A stretch of 64,000 bases of DNA from Vibrio gazogenes (GTDB lineage Bacteria > Pseudomonadota > Gammaproteobacteria > Enterobacterales > Vibrionaceae): contig NZ_CP018836.1 in NCBI RefSeq assembly GCF_002196515.1, forward strand, positions 992,001 through 1,056,000, given 5' to 3'. Shown piece after piece: positions 16,704 to 26,142 of the stretch; the stretch's first letter is position 1; each line of letters begins with the position of its first letter. A model generated the notes under the pieces. It ran no database searches. It was given only the letters and a program-made list of their open reading frames with translations, and was not told the origin of the DNA. The position numbers were made by a program, and so were the translations under genes.

Positions 16704-18299
16704 TCACAATGATGGCTGGATTGACTCAATCAGCGTCAGACGAACTTTCCAAGGATCAAAGACCATACCGGATTGGTCTGCGCCCTCATTGGAGAACATC
16801 ATTAGATTGTCCGCCCAACCCCGGTAATGAGACCAATACGGCACCCCCGGCGCATTCGGATTGCCAAAGCGAATAAAGTTAACCCAGTATTGATGCATCA
16901 GCTCAGCCATTGCCTGATCAGCATCAGTCACTGAATCATGATATTGAGCACGCAACGTATTGAATGCGTAAACAATATCACTGGCATGGTCCGCGCCTTC
17001 CGAGGTCGGTTTCAAGACGTCAGCGATATAACCAAAGCGATAACCATAAACGGATTGCCCTTGCGAGGCAGCTGCTTTCATCGCAAAGCGGGCAGGCTCA
17101 ACCATCCCTGCATCGCGGATAATATCCAAAACCAGTTTCGTGACAGACGTATCAGGTGTGACACCATAGGCATACCTTGCAATTTTAGCCCCCATCGGAC
17201 CGAAAATAGATAATGCTTCATCTACGGTTTCAGGCCATTCGGTAAAGGGAGATGAAACGGGAATTTCTGAGGTTGTCGCCCCCAACAGGAGTGGCATAGA
17301 CAGCCCTCGCCCAGCGTTGTATATATTCTGAGGATGATCAGTGATCAATTTGCCATCAATCATCGGGCCAGTGTATGTCGCATTATCCATACTCATCATG
17401 CTCAAATCACCGACAACATCTTCAGCCGATAGCGACCGCAAAGCGTCTAATGCACTTTGTCCTTGCCCCTCGATATGAAACTTCTGTGCAAATAGCAAGC
17501 CAGCAGTTTCAGCAGAGGCTTGACCAAATTTATTCTCATGGCTCAGATAGCGGTCGCTGAAATTACGACGACCAGCTCCCGATTGAATAATTGCTCGCCC
17601 AAATAAGTTCTCAGCCAACGGCGACGTTAAAAGTCCATGAATCGACAAGCCTCCGGCAGATTCACCAACAACCGTGACCTGATTTGGATCGCCGCCAAAA
17701 TGAGCGATATTATCTTGCACCCATTTTAATGCCGCAATCTGATCCATGAGACCGTAATTACCCAGTACAGAATCTTGATTTGCCGCTGTCAGAGCCGGAT
17801 GGGCAAAAAAGCCAAAACGTCCCAAACGATAGTTGATACTGACCATCACTATCCCGTTTTGAGCAAAAGACGTCCCGTCATAATTTGCAGCAGAAGAGCC
17901 ACCGTTGACAAAACCGCCCCCGTGAATCCATACCATCACCGGACGCAATGTCCGGCTTGGCTCTGCGGGTTGCCAAACATTCAAAAAGAGGCAATCTTCA
18001 GACAGCGTGCCAGTGAGTGGTGCTGCATCGCCCGGGAAAGGGACTTGCATACAGTCACTGCCATAATTTTTCGCTTGTAAAACACCATCCCAAGCCGTGA
18101 CGGGTTGTGGCGCTCGCCAGCGCAAGTCTCCAACAGGAGGCTGCGCATAAGGGATACCCTTGTAGGAAATAACCGAACCATTGTGAACCCCCTGCATGAG
18201 GCCATCTTTGATTTCCACTATCGTATTCTCATGTGCAGACACATTACAGCTCAACCCCACAAGTGCGAGTGCCAGCATATAAATGCGGTTCTTTTTCAT
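16704..18299 (-). CDS. Exported type-B carboxylesterase/lipase
   Basis: The 531-aa protein has a signal peptide of ~22 residues (ending NVSA). The alpha/beta-hydrolase signatures are an HGGGF oxyanion hole at 126-130 and the nucleophile elbow GESAGG with Ser214. The family's EDCLFLNVWQP block lies at 101-111. It is probably a periplasmic or secreted esterase of broad specificity. GGAG precedes the ATG. No obvious partner gene; it is convergent with the chemoreceptor. Confidence 0.9.
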   Translation of the reverse strand: MKKNRIYMLALALVGLSCNVSAHENTIVEIKDGLMQGVHNGSVISYKGIPYAQPPVGDLRWRAPQPVTAWDGVLQAKNYGSDCMQVPFPGDAAPLTGTLSEDCLFLNVWQPAEPSRTLRPVMVWIHGGGFVNGGSSAANYDGTSFAQNGIVMVSINYRLGRFGFFAHPALTAANQDSVLGNYGLMDQIAALKWVQDNIAHFGGDPNQVTVVGESAGGLSIHGLLTSPLAENLFGRAIIQSGAGRRNFSDRYLSHENKFGQASAETAGLLFAQKFHIEGQGQSALDALRSLSAEDVVGDLSMMSMDNATYTGPMIDGKLITDHPQNIYNAGRGLSMPLLLGATTSEIPVSSPFTEWPETVDEALSIFGPMGAKIARYAYGVTPDTSVTKLVLDIIRDAGMVEPARFAMKAAASQGQSVYGYRFGYIADVLKPTSEGADHASDIVYAFNTLRAQYHDSVTDADQAMAELMHQYWVNFIRFGNPNAPGVPYWSHYRGWADNLMMFSNEGADQSGMVFDPWKVRLTLIESIQPSL

Positions 18300-18820
18300 T
18301 TGAAGTATTCTCCGTTTTATCGATTGGATATCAATTCATCCTCGGTGTCTACATTCAACCAACAAACTTACCGAGTCAGACGACGTGCTGTTCATATCAC
18401 ACGTCACAATATTGCTGTGATTCAATTCGAATCAAAACCGCGGCCGACATCTCAACCAACAACACGGGCAACATGTCCTCATAGAAATCTGCCTTTATAG
18501 AAACCAGTCTTTGTAAAAGGCGATCGCTATAAAAACCAAGCTTCCATGAAAACCGGACATCCATAAAAAAACCTAGCTCCCGAAGTAACACTTCAGGAAA
18601 GCTAGGTTTTGCCTGCATCATTCTCACATAACCCCATCAAGCGCAGATTATTGAACAACCACAGTAACAATCCAAATATGAAACTAATTTAGTGAGATAT
18701 GTTTCCTAACTCAAACGTTTCCCGCTCACCCTGTGAAGTGGATAACAAATCGACACTGCACAGCGTTGCCTATCAATAGATTTAGCATTAATTTTTGTGA
18801 CTCAAGTCAAAAATATTTAC
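18300..18820. other. Intergenic region between carboxylesterase and slyA
   Basis: No convincing gene. Around 18490-18575 a loose series of T/A-rich phrases of the form (c/t)ATa-AAAACC recurs four times at roughly 20-25 bp. It is followed by a strong hairpin. Overlapping short frames here are not supported by ribosome-binding sites or family features. Confidence 0.5.
18567..18611. terminator. Long bidirectional hairpin
   Basis: AAAACCTAGCT (18568-18578) pairs with AGCTAGGTTTT (18600-18610), and an inner CCCGAAG/CTTCAGG stem has one mismatch. A-run and T-run on either side give terminator character on both strands. No gene ends next to it, so it may insulate slyA from upstream transcription. 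Confidence 0.6.
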
Positions 18821-18832
18821 TTAGCCTGCTAA
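18821..18832. promoter_or_regulatory. Candidate SlyA operator (TTAGC-CT-GCTAA)
   Basis: A perfect palindrome matching the known enterobacterial SlyA site TTAGCAAGCTAA except at the two central bases, 46 bp before the slyA ATG. Autoregulation by SlyA is the expected function. Confidence 0.65.
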
Positions 18833-18841
18833 CTACTATAT

Positions 18842-18863
18842 ATTACTGAGCACGCTTAGTAAT
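18842..18863. promoter_or_regulatory. 22-bp near-perfect palindrome overlapping the slyA start region
   Basis: ATTACTGAGC-AC-GCTTAGTAAT has arms differing at one position. It lies 10 bp after the SlyA-type site and just before the start codon. It is plausibly a second SlyA operator half-set positioned to block transcription. Confidence 0.55.
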
Positions 18864-18877
18864 TGAGACACACCACC

Positions 18878-19339
18878 ATGGTCGACGATCTGACTATTTT
18901 GAAGAACTTATCGCTTGCCGAACAACTCGCCCGAGCTGCTCGTTTGTGGAAGAGTTTTGCAAATCAGGAACTTGCACCACTCGGATTAACCCAAAGCCGT
19001 TGGGTTGCCCTTTGGAAGCTCCAGCGTCTCGGCGACAGAATCAGCCAAAAAATACTGGCTGACGCACTTGAAATCGAACTTGGTTCACTGATGAGAACCT
19101 TAAAGCTGCTTGAAGAGCAAAACCTTATCGAGCGCCACTGTTGTCCATACGACAAACGTGCCCGAATTGTTCATTTAACGGATAGTGGCAAAGCGCTTTT
19201 AAAGCAAATAGAAGAAAGAGTACTGCACGTCAGACATTGTATGCTCATCAATATTGACGAAGCCGAACTAAACCAACTGAGTAAAACATTAGAAAAAATT
19301 GCCCATAATGCTCAGGGCAACCTGCACCAACCAGAATAA
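18878..19339 (+). CDS. slyA: MarR/SlyA-family transcriptional regulator
   Basis: I use the ATG at 18878 (153 aa); an in-frame TTG at 18863 would add five residues overlapping the palindrome. The protein resembles SlyA through its length: LTQSRWVALWKL, a winged-helix DNA-binding region SQKILADALEIELGSLMRTLKLLEEQNLIER, then a wing with DKRARIVHLTDSGK. It is a dimeric regulator responding to small phenolic or similar ligands. It heads an operon-like run with the EmrA/HlyD and DUF2955 genes (21- and 13-bp gaps). That parallels the slyA-ydhJK neighbourhood of E. coli, so it probably controls this efflux pair. Confidence 0.85.
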   Translation: MVDDLTILKNLSLAEQLARAARLWKSFANQELAPLGLTQSRWVALWKLQRLGDRISQKILADALEIELGSLMRTLKLLEEQNLIERHCCPYDKRARIVHLTDSGKALLKQIEERVLHVRHCMLINIDEAELNQLSKTLEKIAHNAQGNLHQPE

Positions 19340-19360
19340 TAACGAAGGAAGTTTCACAAG

Positions 19361-20419
19361 ATGACCCCTGATCAAAAATTTGCACGCTGGGTGAAATACG
19401 CCAGTGCGCTTTTCATCGTCCTTTTCGCCTATTTTTTACTGGCAGATACAGTGATGCCACTGACGCCACAGGCGATGGCAACCCGTGTCATTACGAAGAT
19501 TGCTCCCAGAGTCAGCGGACAAATCAATCAAGTGTATGTCCATAACAACCAACAAGTTCAGCAAGGCGATCTCCTGTTTGAGATCGATCCTGCGCCCTAT
19601 CAGCTTGCTGTCGAGAAAGCCAAAATAGATTTGGAAAAAGCCATTCAGGACAATCAACAATTAGATGCTTCGATTGCAGCTGCACAAGCAGATGCCGAAG
19701 CCAATCAAATTGTGTTTAACCAAAAAGTTCGGGAAGCCAAACGTTTAGATAAACTCTTTACCCGTAATGGGGTCTCCCAACAACAACGCGATGATGCATT
19801 AAGTAATGCGACTGCGGCAAAAGCAAACCTGATGGCCGCACAAGCCCGGCTGAAAGAGTTACGAGTACGTCGCGGGACAACGACACATGAGAATGTCACG
19901 GTGAAGATGGCACAGAATCGCCTTCAGCAAGCAGCACTGAATCTCTCTTATACCCAAATCAAAGCAGAACATGCCGGCATTATCACCAACCTACAACTCA
20001 TGGTCGGAACTTACGCCAATAAAGGCACACCATTGATTGCTCTGGTCGATAAAAAACTGGATATCATTGCGGATTTCAGAGAAAAGAGTCTGCGCAATTT
20101 TCGCCATAATACCCCGGCACTGATTACTTTTGATCGCGATCCGGGCCGCCTTTATACCGCTAAAGTCAGTACCATCGATGCGGGGGTTAGTAGTGGCCAA
20201 TTTGATGCGAACGGCTCTCTTGCCTCTCCGACAAGTTCAAACCGGTGGGTCAGAGATGCCCAGCGGATCCGACTCCATCTGACGCTCAATCAGCCGCTGC
20301 CAGAAAATCTGCCATCCGGTGCCAGAGCCACGGTACAACTGATCCCCAATCAACCGGTGTTTGCTTGGTTTGCGCGGATGCAAATTCATGCACTGAGTTT
20401 ATTGCACTACATTTACTGA
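19361..20419 (+). CDS. HlyD/EmrA-type membrane fusion protein
   Basis: The 352-aa protein has a single N-terminal membrane anchor (residues ~13-31) and a biotinyl-lipoyl-like half (VSGQINQVYVHNNQQVQQGDLLF). A long alpha-hairpin (~90-180) and the second lipoyl/beta-barrel half (LNLSYTQIKAEHAGIITNLQLMVGTY) follow. It should bridge an inner-membrane pump to an outer-membrane channel. AAGGAAG precedes the ATG. With the DUF2955 gene 13 bp downstream it forms an AaeA-AaeB-like two-component exporter, presumably for aromatic acids or similar toxic compounds. Confidence 0.9.
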   Translation: MTPDQKFARWVKYASALFIVLFAYFLLADTVMPLTPQAMATRVITKIAPRVSGQINQVYVHNNQQVQQGDLLFEIDPAPYQLAVEKAKIDLEKAIQDNQQLDASIAAAQADAEANQIVFNQKVREAKRLDKLFTRNGVSQQQRDDALSNATAAKANLMAAQARLKELRVRRGTTTHENVTVKMAQNRLQQAALNLSYTQIKAEHAGIITNLQLMVGTYANKGTPLIALVDKKLDIIADFREKSLRNFRHNTPALITFDRDPGRLYTAKVSTIDAGVSSGQFDANGSLASPTSSNRWVRDAQRIRLHLTLNQPLPENLPSGARATVQLIPNQPVFAWFARMQIHALSLLHYIY

Positions 20420-20432
20420 TCCGGAGAACAAG

Positions 20433-21467
20433 ATGCGCTTATGGACTCATCCTCTCAATGACAACGATCTCCGGCAGTGCTTACGGATTGCGACGGGGGC
20501 AACCCTCGGTTTTGCTTTTAGTAAATACTTTGGCTGGAATTTTGGGGTCTTTTTTACGGTCGTTCCGATGCTATTGCTGGGGATGATTCCGGTACTCAAC
20601 GGACACATCGCCCGACAAATGATCGCATCAGCGGTGATCTGTACACTGGAAGTCGGCCTGCTCGCAGGCCTATTCGGCGGGCATCCGGGCATTATGACTA
20701 TCATTGCGTTGTTACTGTTCCTCTCCAAATTTGCCTGTATGGCCCGCGGGCCATTATTCCTGTTCGGTGCAAACTGTGTGCTGAATCTGAGTATCATGCT
20801 GCATTTCGCCAGTTATTCAACCACCGATATTAACGACATGATCAGTTGTAACATGGCAGCGAATTTCCTTGCGATTGGGATTGCATACCTGATGCACTAC
20901 CTCATTCCTGATGTGGCTGCCAGACAATCACCGCCACCACCGGCAGAGCCCAAACGCTCTCACCGTTTCCGCCATGAGACACTGTTAGGAACTGGTGTCG
21001 CGACATTATCATTTCTCGTGTTCCAGACCTTCAACCTCAGTGATTCAATGTCAGCGCAGTCCACCAGCCTGTTACTCCTGTTTCCGATGAACTGGAATGG
21101 CGCTTTGGGCTATGCCAGAAAAAGAGCCATGGGAACAATTTTGGGTGTTTTTTTTGGCCTGAGCTGTCAAATCCTGCTCTATGACCGCTCAAACCAATTG
21201 ATACTAGTCATCCCATTACTGTGGATCGGTACGATGTTATTTAGCTATCTGCACACCAAAGAAGCAAGCGGTTCCGGGGTAGGGTTTGGCGGATTAACCA
21301 CATTAGGGATTCTCTTCGGTCAGTACCTGACACCGTCCAGTGACTTAACATTCAATGCGTTATATCGAATTAGCAGTATCTTATTTGCTATTGTTGCCAC
21401 TTTGATCGCGACATACATTCTCCATCGTCTCTTGAATACCATGGAAGCGACCAAATACGGGCACTGA
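20433..21467 (+). CDS. DUF2955 / FUSC-like inner-membrane exporter
   Basis: The 344-aa polytopic protein consists of two repeats of about five membrane helices separated by a cytoplasmic stretch (~165-185, PPPPAEPKRSHRFRH). The opening NDNDLRQCLRIATGATLGFA and the repeat-like second half (KRAMGTILGVFFGLS) fit the DUF2955/aromatic-acid-exporter group. The protein is half the length of AaeB, lacking the large cytoplasmic domain. It is predicted to work with the HlyD protein encoded upstream. GGAG is well placed before the ATG. Substrate is inferred only by analogy. Confidence 0.85.
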   Translation: MRLWTHPLNDNDLRQCLRIATGATLGFAFSKYFGWNFGVFFTVVPMLLLGMIPVLNGHIARQMIASAVICTLEVGLLAGLFGGHPGIMTIIALLLFLSKFACMARGPLFLFGANCVLNLSIMLHFASYSTTDINDMISCNMAANFLAIGIAYLMHYLIPDVAARQSPPPPAEPKRSHRFRHETLLGTGVATLSFLVFQTFNLSDSMSAQSTSLLLLFPMNWNGALGYARKRAMGTILGVFFGLSCQILLYDRSNQLILVIPLLWIGTMLFSYLHTKEASGSGVGFGGLTTLGILFGQYLTPSSDLTFNALYRISSILFAIVATLIATYILHRLLNTMEATKYGH

Positions 21468-21567
21468 CCTCGCATCAAGGGTTGCCTTGACGCTACATCG
21501 TGTGTTCAAACATGGTGTTTTTAAAAACATAGCGCGTTCAAAAATATGGCGAGCCCCCAATACACCG

Positions 21568-21582
21568 TTTTACACTGTAAAG
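21568..21582. other. parS2 site 1 (ParB2-binding centromere site)
   Basis: TTTTACACTGTAAAG matches the chromosome II consensus nTTTACAnTGTAAAn exactly. It lies in the noncoding gap between the convergent DUF2955 and phospho-beta-glucosidase genes, about 35 kb from parB2. Confidence 0.85.
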
Positions 21583-21734
21583 TCACAAAAAAGGATTGAG
21601 GTCTGATGACACTCAATCCTGTATTTTGTGGCTGCCGAGTTGCAATCATCCGTTCAAAGACAAACGCGACAGGCTCACTTCTGCCCTGACATTCAGCAAC
21701 CAAAACCAACCATATCTACAGCAATTTGACGACC

Positions 21735-23141
21735 TTACGCTTTCGGTGGCGCCAGTTTTTCTCCCTGCGACTGGATAATATCCTGATACCAGTAGAAGCT
21801 TTTCTTGCGTATCCGATCAAGTGTTCCCTGATTATCATCATTACGATCAACATAAATATAGCCATAACGTTTGGCAAGCTGTGCAGTACTGGCACTGACT
21901 AAATCTATCGGCCCCCAACTGGTGTAACCCATCAGTTCAACACCATCCTGAATCGCTTCACCGATTTGGAAAAGGTGATCATTCAGATAATCAATCCGAT
22001 AATCATCGACAATTTCACCTGCTTCATTGACAACGTCTTTCGCACCAAAGCCATTTTCAACCACAAATAGCGGTAGCTGATAACGGTCATATAAGAAGTT
22101 AAGCAGATAACGCAATCCAACCGGATCAATCTGCCAGCCCCATTCAGAGGCTTTCAGGTACGGGTTTGCCACCATATTCAGCATGTTACCCTGCGTTTTA
22201 GACTGCTCGTCCGGGTCAGCGCTGGCACATCCGCTCATATAATAGCTAAACGACACAAAGTCGATGGTTTCTTTCAGGGCTTCCCGGTCATCATCTGTGA
22301 TGTTGATTTCAACGCCCAGTTCCTTGAACTTACGCGTCATATAAGTCGGATAATATCCTCTTGCCTGAACATCACCGAACATCAGCCATTCCCTGTTTTG
22401 CGTCAGGGTATACATCACATCATTCGGGTGACAAGTGAATGGGTACTGTATCGCACCCAGAATCATATTGCCGATTTTGGCATCTGGAATCATTTCATGG
22501 CACGCTTTTACCGCTTTAGCACTGGCAACTAACTGATGATGGATCGCTTGGTAACGCGTTTGCTCGTCACAGTCTCTCGGCAAACCTGAACCCGTGAATG
22601 GTTCATGCAACGTCACATTAATCTCGTTAAATGTCAGCCAAAGCTTAACTGCATGACCATAACGTTCAAACACCACGCGCGCATACTTTTCAAAAAAACC
22701 AATCACATCACGGCTCGCCCAACCATGATATTTTTCCGCCAGATTCAGAGGCATCTCGTAGTGAGAGAGTGTCACCAGCGGTTGAATACCATGCTTTGCT
22801 AACTCAGCAAAAATTTTGTCGTAATACGCTAAACCCGCTTCATTGGGTTCCGCATCATCTCCATGAGGAAAAATACGACTCCAGGCAATCGATAAGCGCA
22901 AGCAGGTAAATCCCATTTCGGCAAAGAGTGCGATATCCTCGGGATAACGATGATAAAAATCAATCGCCAGATCTTTAATATTAAAATCGCCGGCCTGACG
23001 AGGCACAATGTCGCCAAATGCACCATAAGGGCATACATCTGAAGTGGATAGACCTTTACCGTCGCTTAAGTAAGAACCTTCAATCTGGTTCGCAGCCGTT
23101 GCGCCTCCCCATAAAAACGAATCGGGAAATTTAAAACTCAT
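21735..23141 (-). CDS. 6-phospho-beta-glucosidase (GH1)
   Basis: The 468-aa enzyme has a GH1 barrel, with acid/base Glu173 in LTFNEIN and nucleophile Glu362 in VVENGFG. The phosphate-binding signature of the 6-phospho subgroup is present: Ser416, Lys424 and Tyr426 within DLVSASTAQLAKRYGYIYVD. It should hydrolyse PTS-imported aryl- or cello-type beta-glucoside 6-phosphates in the cytoplasm. AGGAG precedes the ATG. The leader carries a BglG-type antiterminator and terminator. No beta-glucoside PTS transporter or BglG gene lies in the window. Confidence 0.93.
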   Translation of the reverse strand: MSFKFPDSFLWGGATAANQIEGSYLSDGKGLSTSDVCPYGAFGDIVPRQAGDFNIKDLAIDFYHRYPEDIALFAEMGFTCLRLSIAWSRIFPHGDDAEPNEAGLAYYDKIFAELAKHGIQPLVTLSHYEMPLNLAEKYHGWASRDVIGFFEKYARVVFERYGHAVKLWLTFNEINVTLHEPFTGSGLPRDCDEQTRYQAIHHQLVASAKAVKACHEMIPDAKIGNMILGAIQYPFTCHPNDVMYTLTQNREWLMFGDVQARGYYPTYMTRKFKELGVEINITDDDREALKETIDFVSFSYYMSGCASADPDEQSKTQGNMLNMVANPYLKASEWGWQIDPVGLRYLLNFLYDRYQLPLFVVENGFGAKDVVNEAGEIVDDYRIDYLNDHLFQIGEAIQDGVELMGYTSWGPIDLVSASTAQLAKRYGYIYVDRNDDNQGTLDRIRKKSFYWYQDIIQSQGEKLAPPKA

Positions 23142-23350
23142 CTTTTATTTTCTCCTGTTTAATCCTGATGTTAACCCTATGATTCAGTCACTGGTGTTGC
23201 ACTGTTATTCAGGTTGTTCTGCATTTCCTGCTGCCTTCGATTGATCAAAACAACAGGCCAATCCCAACAAGTGCTCTGATAATCGCCATCGATAGGGTTA
23301 TCTCAACCTCAAATCATGATTAGAAATTCAACACCACAAAATTGAGAACC

Positions 23351-23406
23351 AAAAAAAACCCGAAAGAACAGCCTCACCATACGGTCAGTGATGTCTTTCA
23401 GGTTTT
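23351..23406 (-). terminator. Leader terminator of the phospho-beta-glucosidase gene
   Basis: On the minus strand, AAAACCTGAAAGACA (23406-23392) pairs with TGTTCTTTCGGGTTTT (23370-23355) and is followed by eight T residues in all. No minus-strand gene ends here; the nearest coding region downstream is the GH1 gene 210 bp on. It is therefore a conditional leader terminator. Its first arm shares AAAACC (23401-23406) with the antiterminator. Confidence 0.88.
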
Positions 23407-23429
23407 GCCCGCGAACGCGGTAACAATCC
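23401..23429 (-). promoter_or_regulatory. Ribonucleic antiterminator (RAT) for a BglG/LicT-family regulator
   Basis: On the minus strand the 29 bases begin GGATTGTTACCGCG and end TTCGCGGGCAAAACC. From memory the E. coli bgl RAT differs at three positions, and two of those changes (C for T, G for A) are paired across the stem. Binding of a dephosphorylation-activated BglG-type protein would hold this hairpin and prevent the overlapping terminator. Confidence 0.92.
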
Positions 23430-23731
23430 TAATTTTTAGTTATAAAAACCTGACACTCTGGAAACACCGGTCTGATCTTCGTTCCGTATACGTCAGGTTA
23501 TTCCTGCACAGAGGAAATAACAAAATCTAATCTATCCTGTGTTTATACCGACCCTCATTCAGACAAACAATAACTGCCCCGATTGATTGTGATATAGGTC
23601 AGAAAATTTCGGCCCTCGAATGTCGGCCGATAAATAAAGGCAAATGCTCAGACTCACAATGACTATGCTTAAAAATACAATAGAAGTAAGCACTTAAAGA
23701 TAATTATATCAACAAATAAAAGGGACATAGT

Positions 23732-25381
23732 ATGGGGTACTTTTCTGGTTGGAAAATTAAGTATCAGATTTTCACACCCATTGCTTTCTTATTGATAGCA
23801 ATTCTAACGGTGTCTGCACTCGGGTTAAAAGTGAACCATCAGATTACTCAGAACACCCATCTGCTGACAGATTACCTCTCCCCGGCAACGGCAACGGTAT
23901 TAAATGCAGATCGAGATCTCTATCAGTCAGCCGTTGCATTGCGAGACTATATGTATCTGTCCTCACAACAGAAAAAAACCAAAGTGCAAATCGATACATA
24001 TCATGACAATCAACAGCAAGCCTATGACAGAATGCTAACATCGAGAGAGCTCGGAGAAAAAGCCGGGATAAAACTCATTCCTCAGGAGCATCAGACTTAC
24101 ATTAACACCTTTAACCAGTGGAAAAACCTGTCAGAGAAGATTATCCGTTTAGTGAATGATGAGCAATACCAACCCGCCTATGTCATCCTCACCCAAGATC
24201 AGGAAAAAGCGTTCGCTACACTGCGTTTATACTACGACAAATTCGGTGAGAAGTTGGAGTCTCGTCGTCAAGCCGTCGCACAGGAAATTCACAATTTAGA
24301 GGCGCAGCAAGAATTATATACGACGATTGCCAGCCTCTTTTCGATGGTGATCGGTCTTGGGTTCTTATTCTATATTCCACGCTTAATTTCAACTCGGTTA
24401 CAAGCATTAACCGCCAAGATGAAAGAGCTGAGTCAATCCGGTGGCGACTTAACACTCAGGCTCCCGGACACGGGCAATAATGAGCTGTCACAACTGGCGA
24501 AAGCAACCAATGAATTCATCATCTATCTGCACAAGATGTTGCTGACCATTGAAGATGAGGTCTCGGGAATCCATAACCATGCCAATCAGCTAAAAAGCCT
24601 GACATCCAAAACCGGAACGAGTGCTACGAAGCAAAATACGGCCCTCGATGATATTGCCCATTCTATCTCCGAGCTGAACACGGCAATCTCTGAAGTCGCT
24701 CAACAATCTCAACGCTCATCTGATGAATCCAATCATGCCAGAGCAGATGTCACCAATTCCCATCAGGGAATTCAAAACGCAATTCACCAAATCACCACTC
24801 TCGTTCAAGAGATGGAGGGGGCAGCGAGTGTCATCAGTAAGTTAGAGCAAGACAGTCAGAGTATCAACTCCGTCGTTGATACGATTCGAGGGATCGCAGA
24901 ACAAACCAACTTACTGGCACTCAATGCCGCCATAGAAGCGGCTCGGGCTGGTGATTCCGGAAGAGGCTTTGCAGTGGTTGCCGATGAAGTCCGCGCTTTA
25001 GCCCAGAAAACGCAGGAATCCACGCAAAGTATTCAAGCAACACTATCGGAACTGAATGCCGGCGTCAAAAAAGCAGTGGATACGATAAAATCCAGTACCG
25101 AAAAAGCCGTTGAAACATCAGGCTATACCGATTCTGCGGGAGCAGATATGAATCTGATTATCGAAAGGGTCAATAGTATTACTGACTTTTCTGTTCAAAT
25201 TGCAGCCGCAACCGAAGAACAAAGCGTGGTCGTCAATCAAGTCAATAGTAACATGGAGCAAATGCGTGAAAGCTCAAAAGAGGTCACGGTAAACGCATCT
25301 GAAGCGAATGATGCCATCAATGAAGTCACCTTATCCATTCAGAAACTCTCTAAGCAGGTGGCATCATTTAAGCTCTCCTAA
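23732..25381 (+). CDS. Methyl-accepting chemotaxis protein with four-helix-bundle sensor
   Basis: This 549-aa chemoreceptor has TM1 at ~12-30. A helical periplasmic domain of about 160 residues (Tar-like 4HB class, residues ~31-192) is followed by TM2 (~193-216) and HAMP (~217-270). The signalling tip reads IAEQTNLLALNAAIEAARAGD, with GRGFAVVADEVRALAQKTQE. Unlike the first receptor, there is no dCache domain. AGGGA precedes the ATG. It stands alone, transcribed away from the phospho-beta-glucosidase leader. Any link to beta-glucoside sensing is only positional. Confidence 0.93.
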   Translation: MGYFSGWKIKYQIFTPIAFLLIAILTVSALGLKVNHQITQNTHLLTDYLSPATATVLNADRDLYQSAVALRDYMYLSSQQKKTKVQIDTYHDNQQQAYDRMLTSRELGEKAGIKLIPQEHQTYINTFNQWKNLSEKIIRLVNDEQYQPAYVILTQDQEKAFATLRLYYDKFGEKLESRRQAVAQEIHNLEAQQELYTTIASLFSMVIGLGFLFYIPRLISTRLQALTAKMKELSQSGGDLTLRLPDTGNNELSQLAKATNEFIIYLHKMLLTIEDEVSGIHNHANQLKSLTSKTGTSATKQNTALDDIAHSISELNTAISEVAQQSQRSSDESNHARADVTNSHQGIQNAIHQITTLVQEMEGAASVISKLEQDSQSINSVVDTIRGIAEQTNLLALNAAIEAARAGDSGRGFAVVADEVRALAQKTQESTQSIQATLSELNAGVKKAVDTIKSSTEKAVETSGYTDSAGADMNLIIERVNSITDFSVQIAAATEEQSVVVNQVNSNMEQMRESSKEVTVNASEANDAINEVTLSIQKLSKQVASFKLS

Positions 25382-25470
25382 ATGAGAATTCAATGATGAT
25401 GATGCAATACACGAATGAAGCTAACGGGGAAAACGGGCTGCAAACGACATACAACACGCAACGATGAATG

Positions 25471-25863
25471 TTATTTCGTTGGTGTTTCAGCGATAGCCCG
25501 TACCCAGATATTGCTCAGATGATATTTCGCACAGGCACTGCATGTCAGTACTTCACCATCACCATGAATACGCATAACGATGTCTTCTCTCTTCTCTTTG
25601 GAACTTTGTCTGACCTGAATGTAGATAAAGTTGCCATCAACCTCAAAAGGAACAACCATTGATTTCCCTTTACTCTGGATTGACGCTTTCGCTTCATGAA
25701 AAGCGATTAAATCAGAGTTGTGCTGATTTTCATAAGTTCCCTGAAACGCATAAGTTTCCTGATTCACCCAATGCTCTAGTTCTTCCTGAAAACATCCATA
25801 CAGTGACAGAGAAGACAATAGAACGACCAGATACGATTTCACAGCATATTTGAATTGATACAT
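25471..25863 (-). CDS. Small exported lipoprotein of unknown function
   Basis: The 130-aa protein has a hydrophobic N-terminus ending in a lipobox LYGC at residues ~21-24, so the mature protein would be lipid-anchored at Cys24. The rest is polar, with one CSAC pair (residues ~109-112) near the C-terminus. The segment between is a short beta-rich domain (VVPFEVDGNFIYIQVRQ). GGGGAGGAA before the ATG gives good support for translation. I do not recognise a family. The following residues (FQEELE) do not mark it for inner-membrane retention. Confidence 0.7.
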   Translation of the reverse strand: MYQFKYAVKSYLVVLLSSLSLYGCFQEELEHWVNQETYAFQGTYENQHNSDLIAFHEAKASIQSKGKSMVVPFEVDGNFIYIQVRQSSKEKREDIVMRIHGDGEVLTCSACAKYHLSNIWVRAIAETPTK

Positions 25864-26142
25864 ATCTATTCCTCCCCTTTCATCAGAGTACGCTATTTCT
25901 GAACAAAAAACGCACTAACCACCTCACAAATCATTCATGATTTATATGAACATAGGTTATAGACAGTATAACCATTGATGATCCCGACTTGCATATCATG
26001 AACGTTGATCTCGCTCTGTTGTTCAAATTTTTAAAACAAGTCTATTCAATATAACACATTTATCAACAATGAATTTCATCTTTTAATAGTCAACACAAGC
26101 TTCAAGACAAATTCAATTTTTTTGATATAAGGAAATCATGAT

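Noticed and set aside
23342..23530. 62-codon plus-strand frame over the RAT/terminator leader
   Set aside because: It is a by-product of a structured RNA read on the other strand. No ribosome-binding site and no family.
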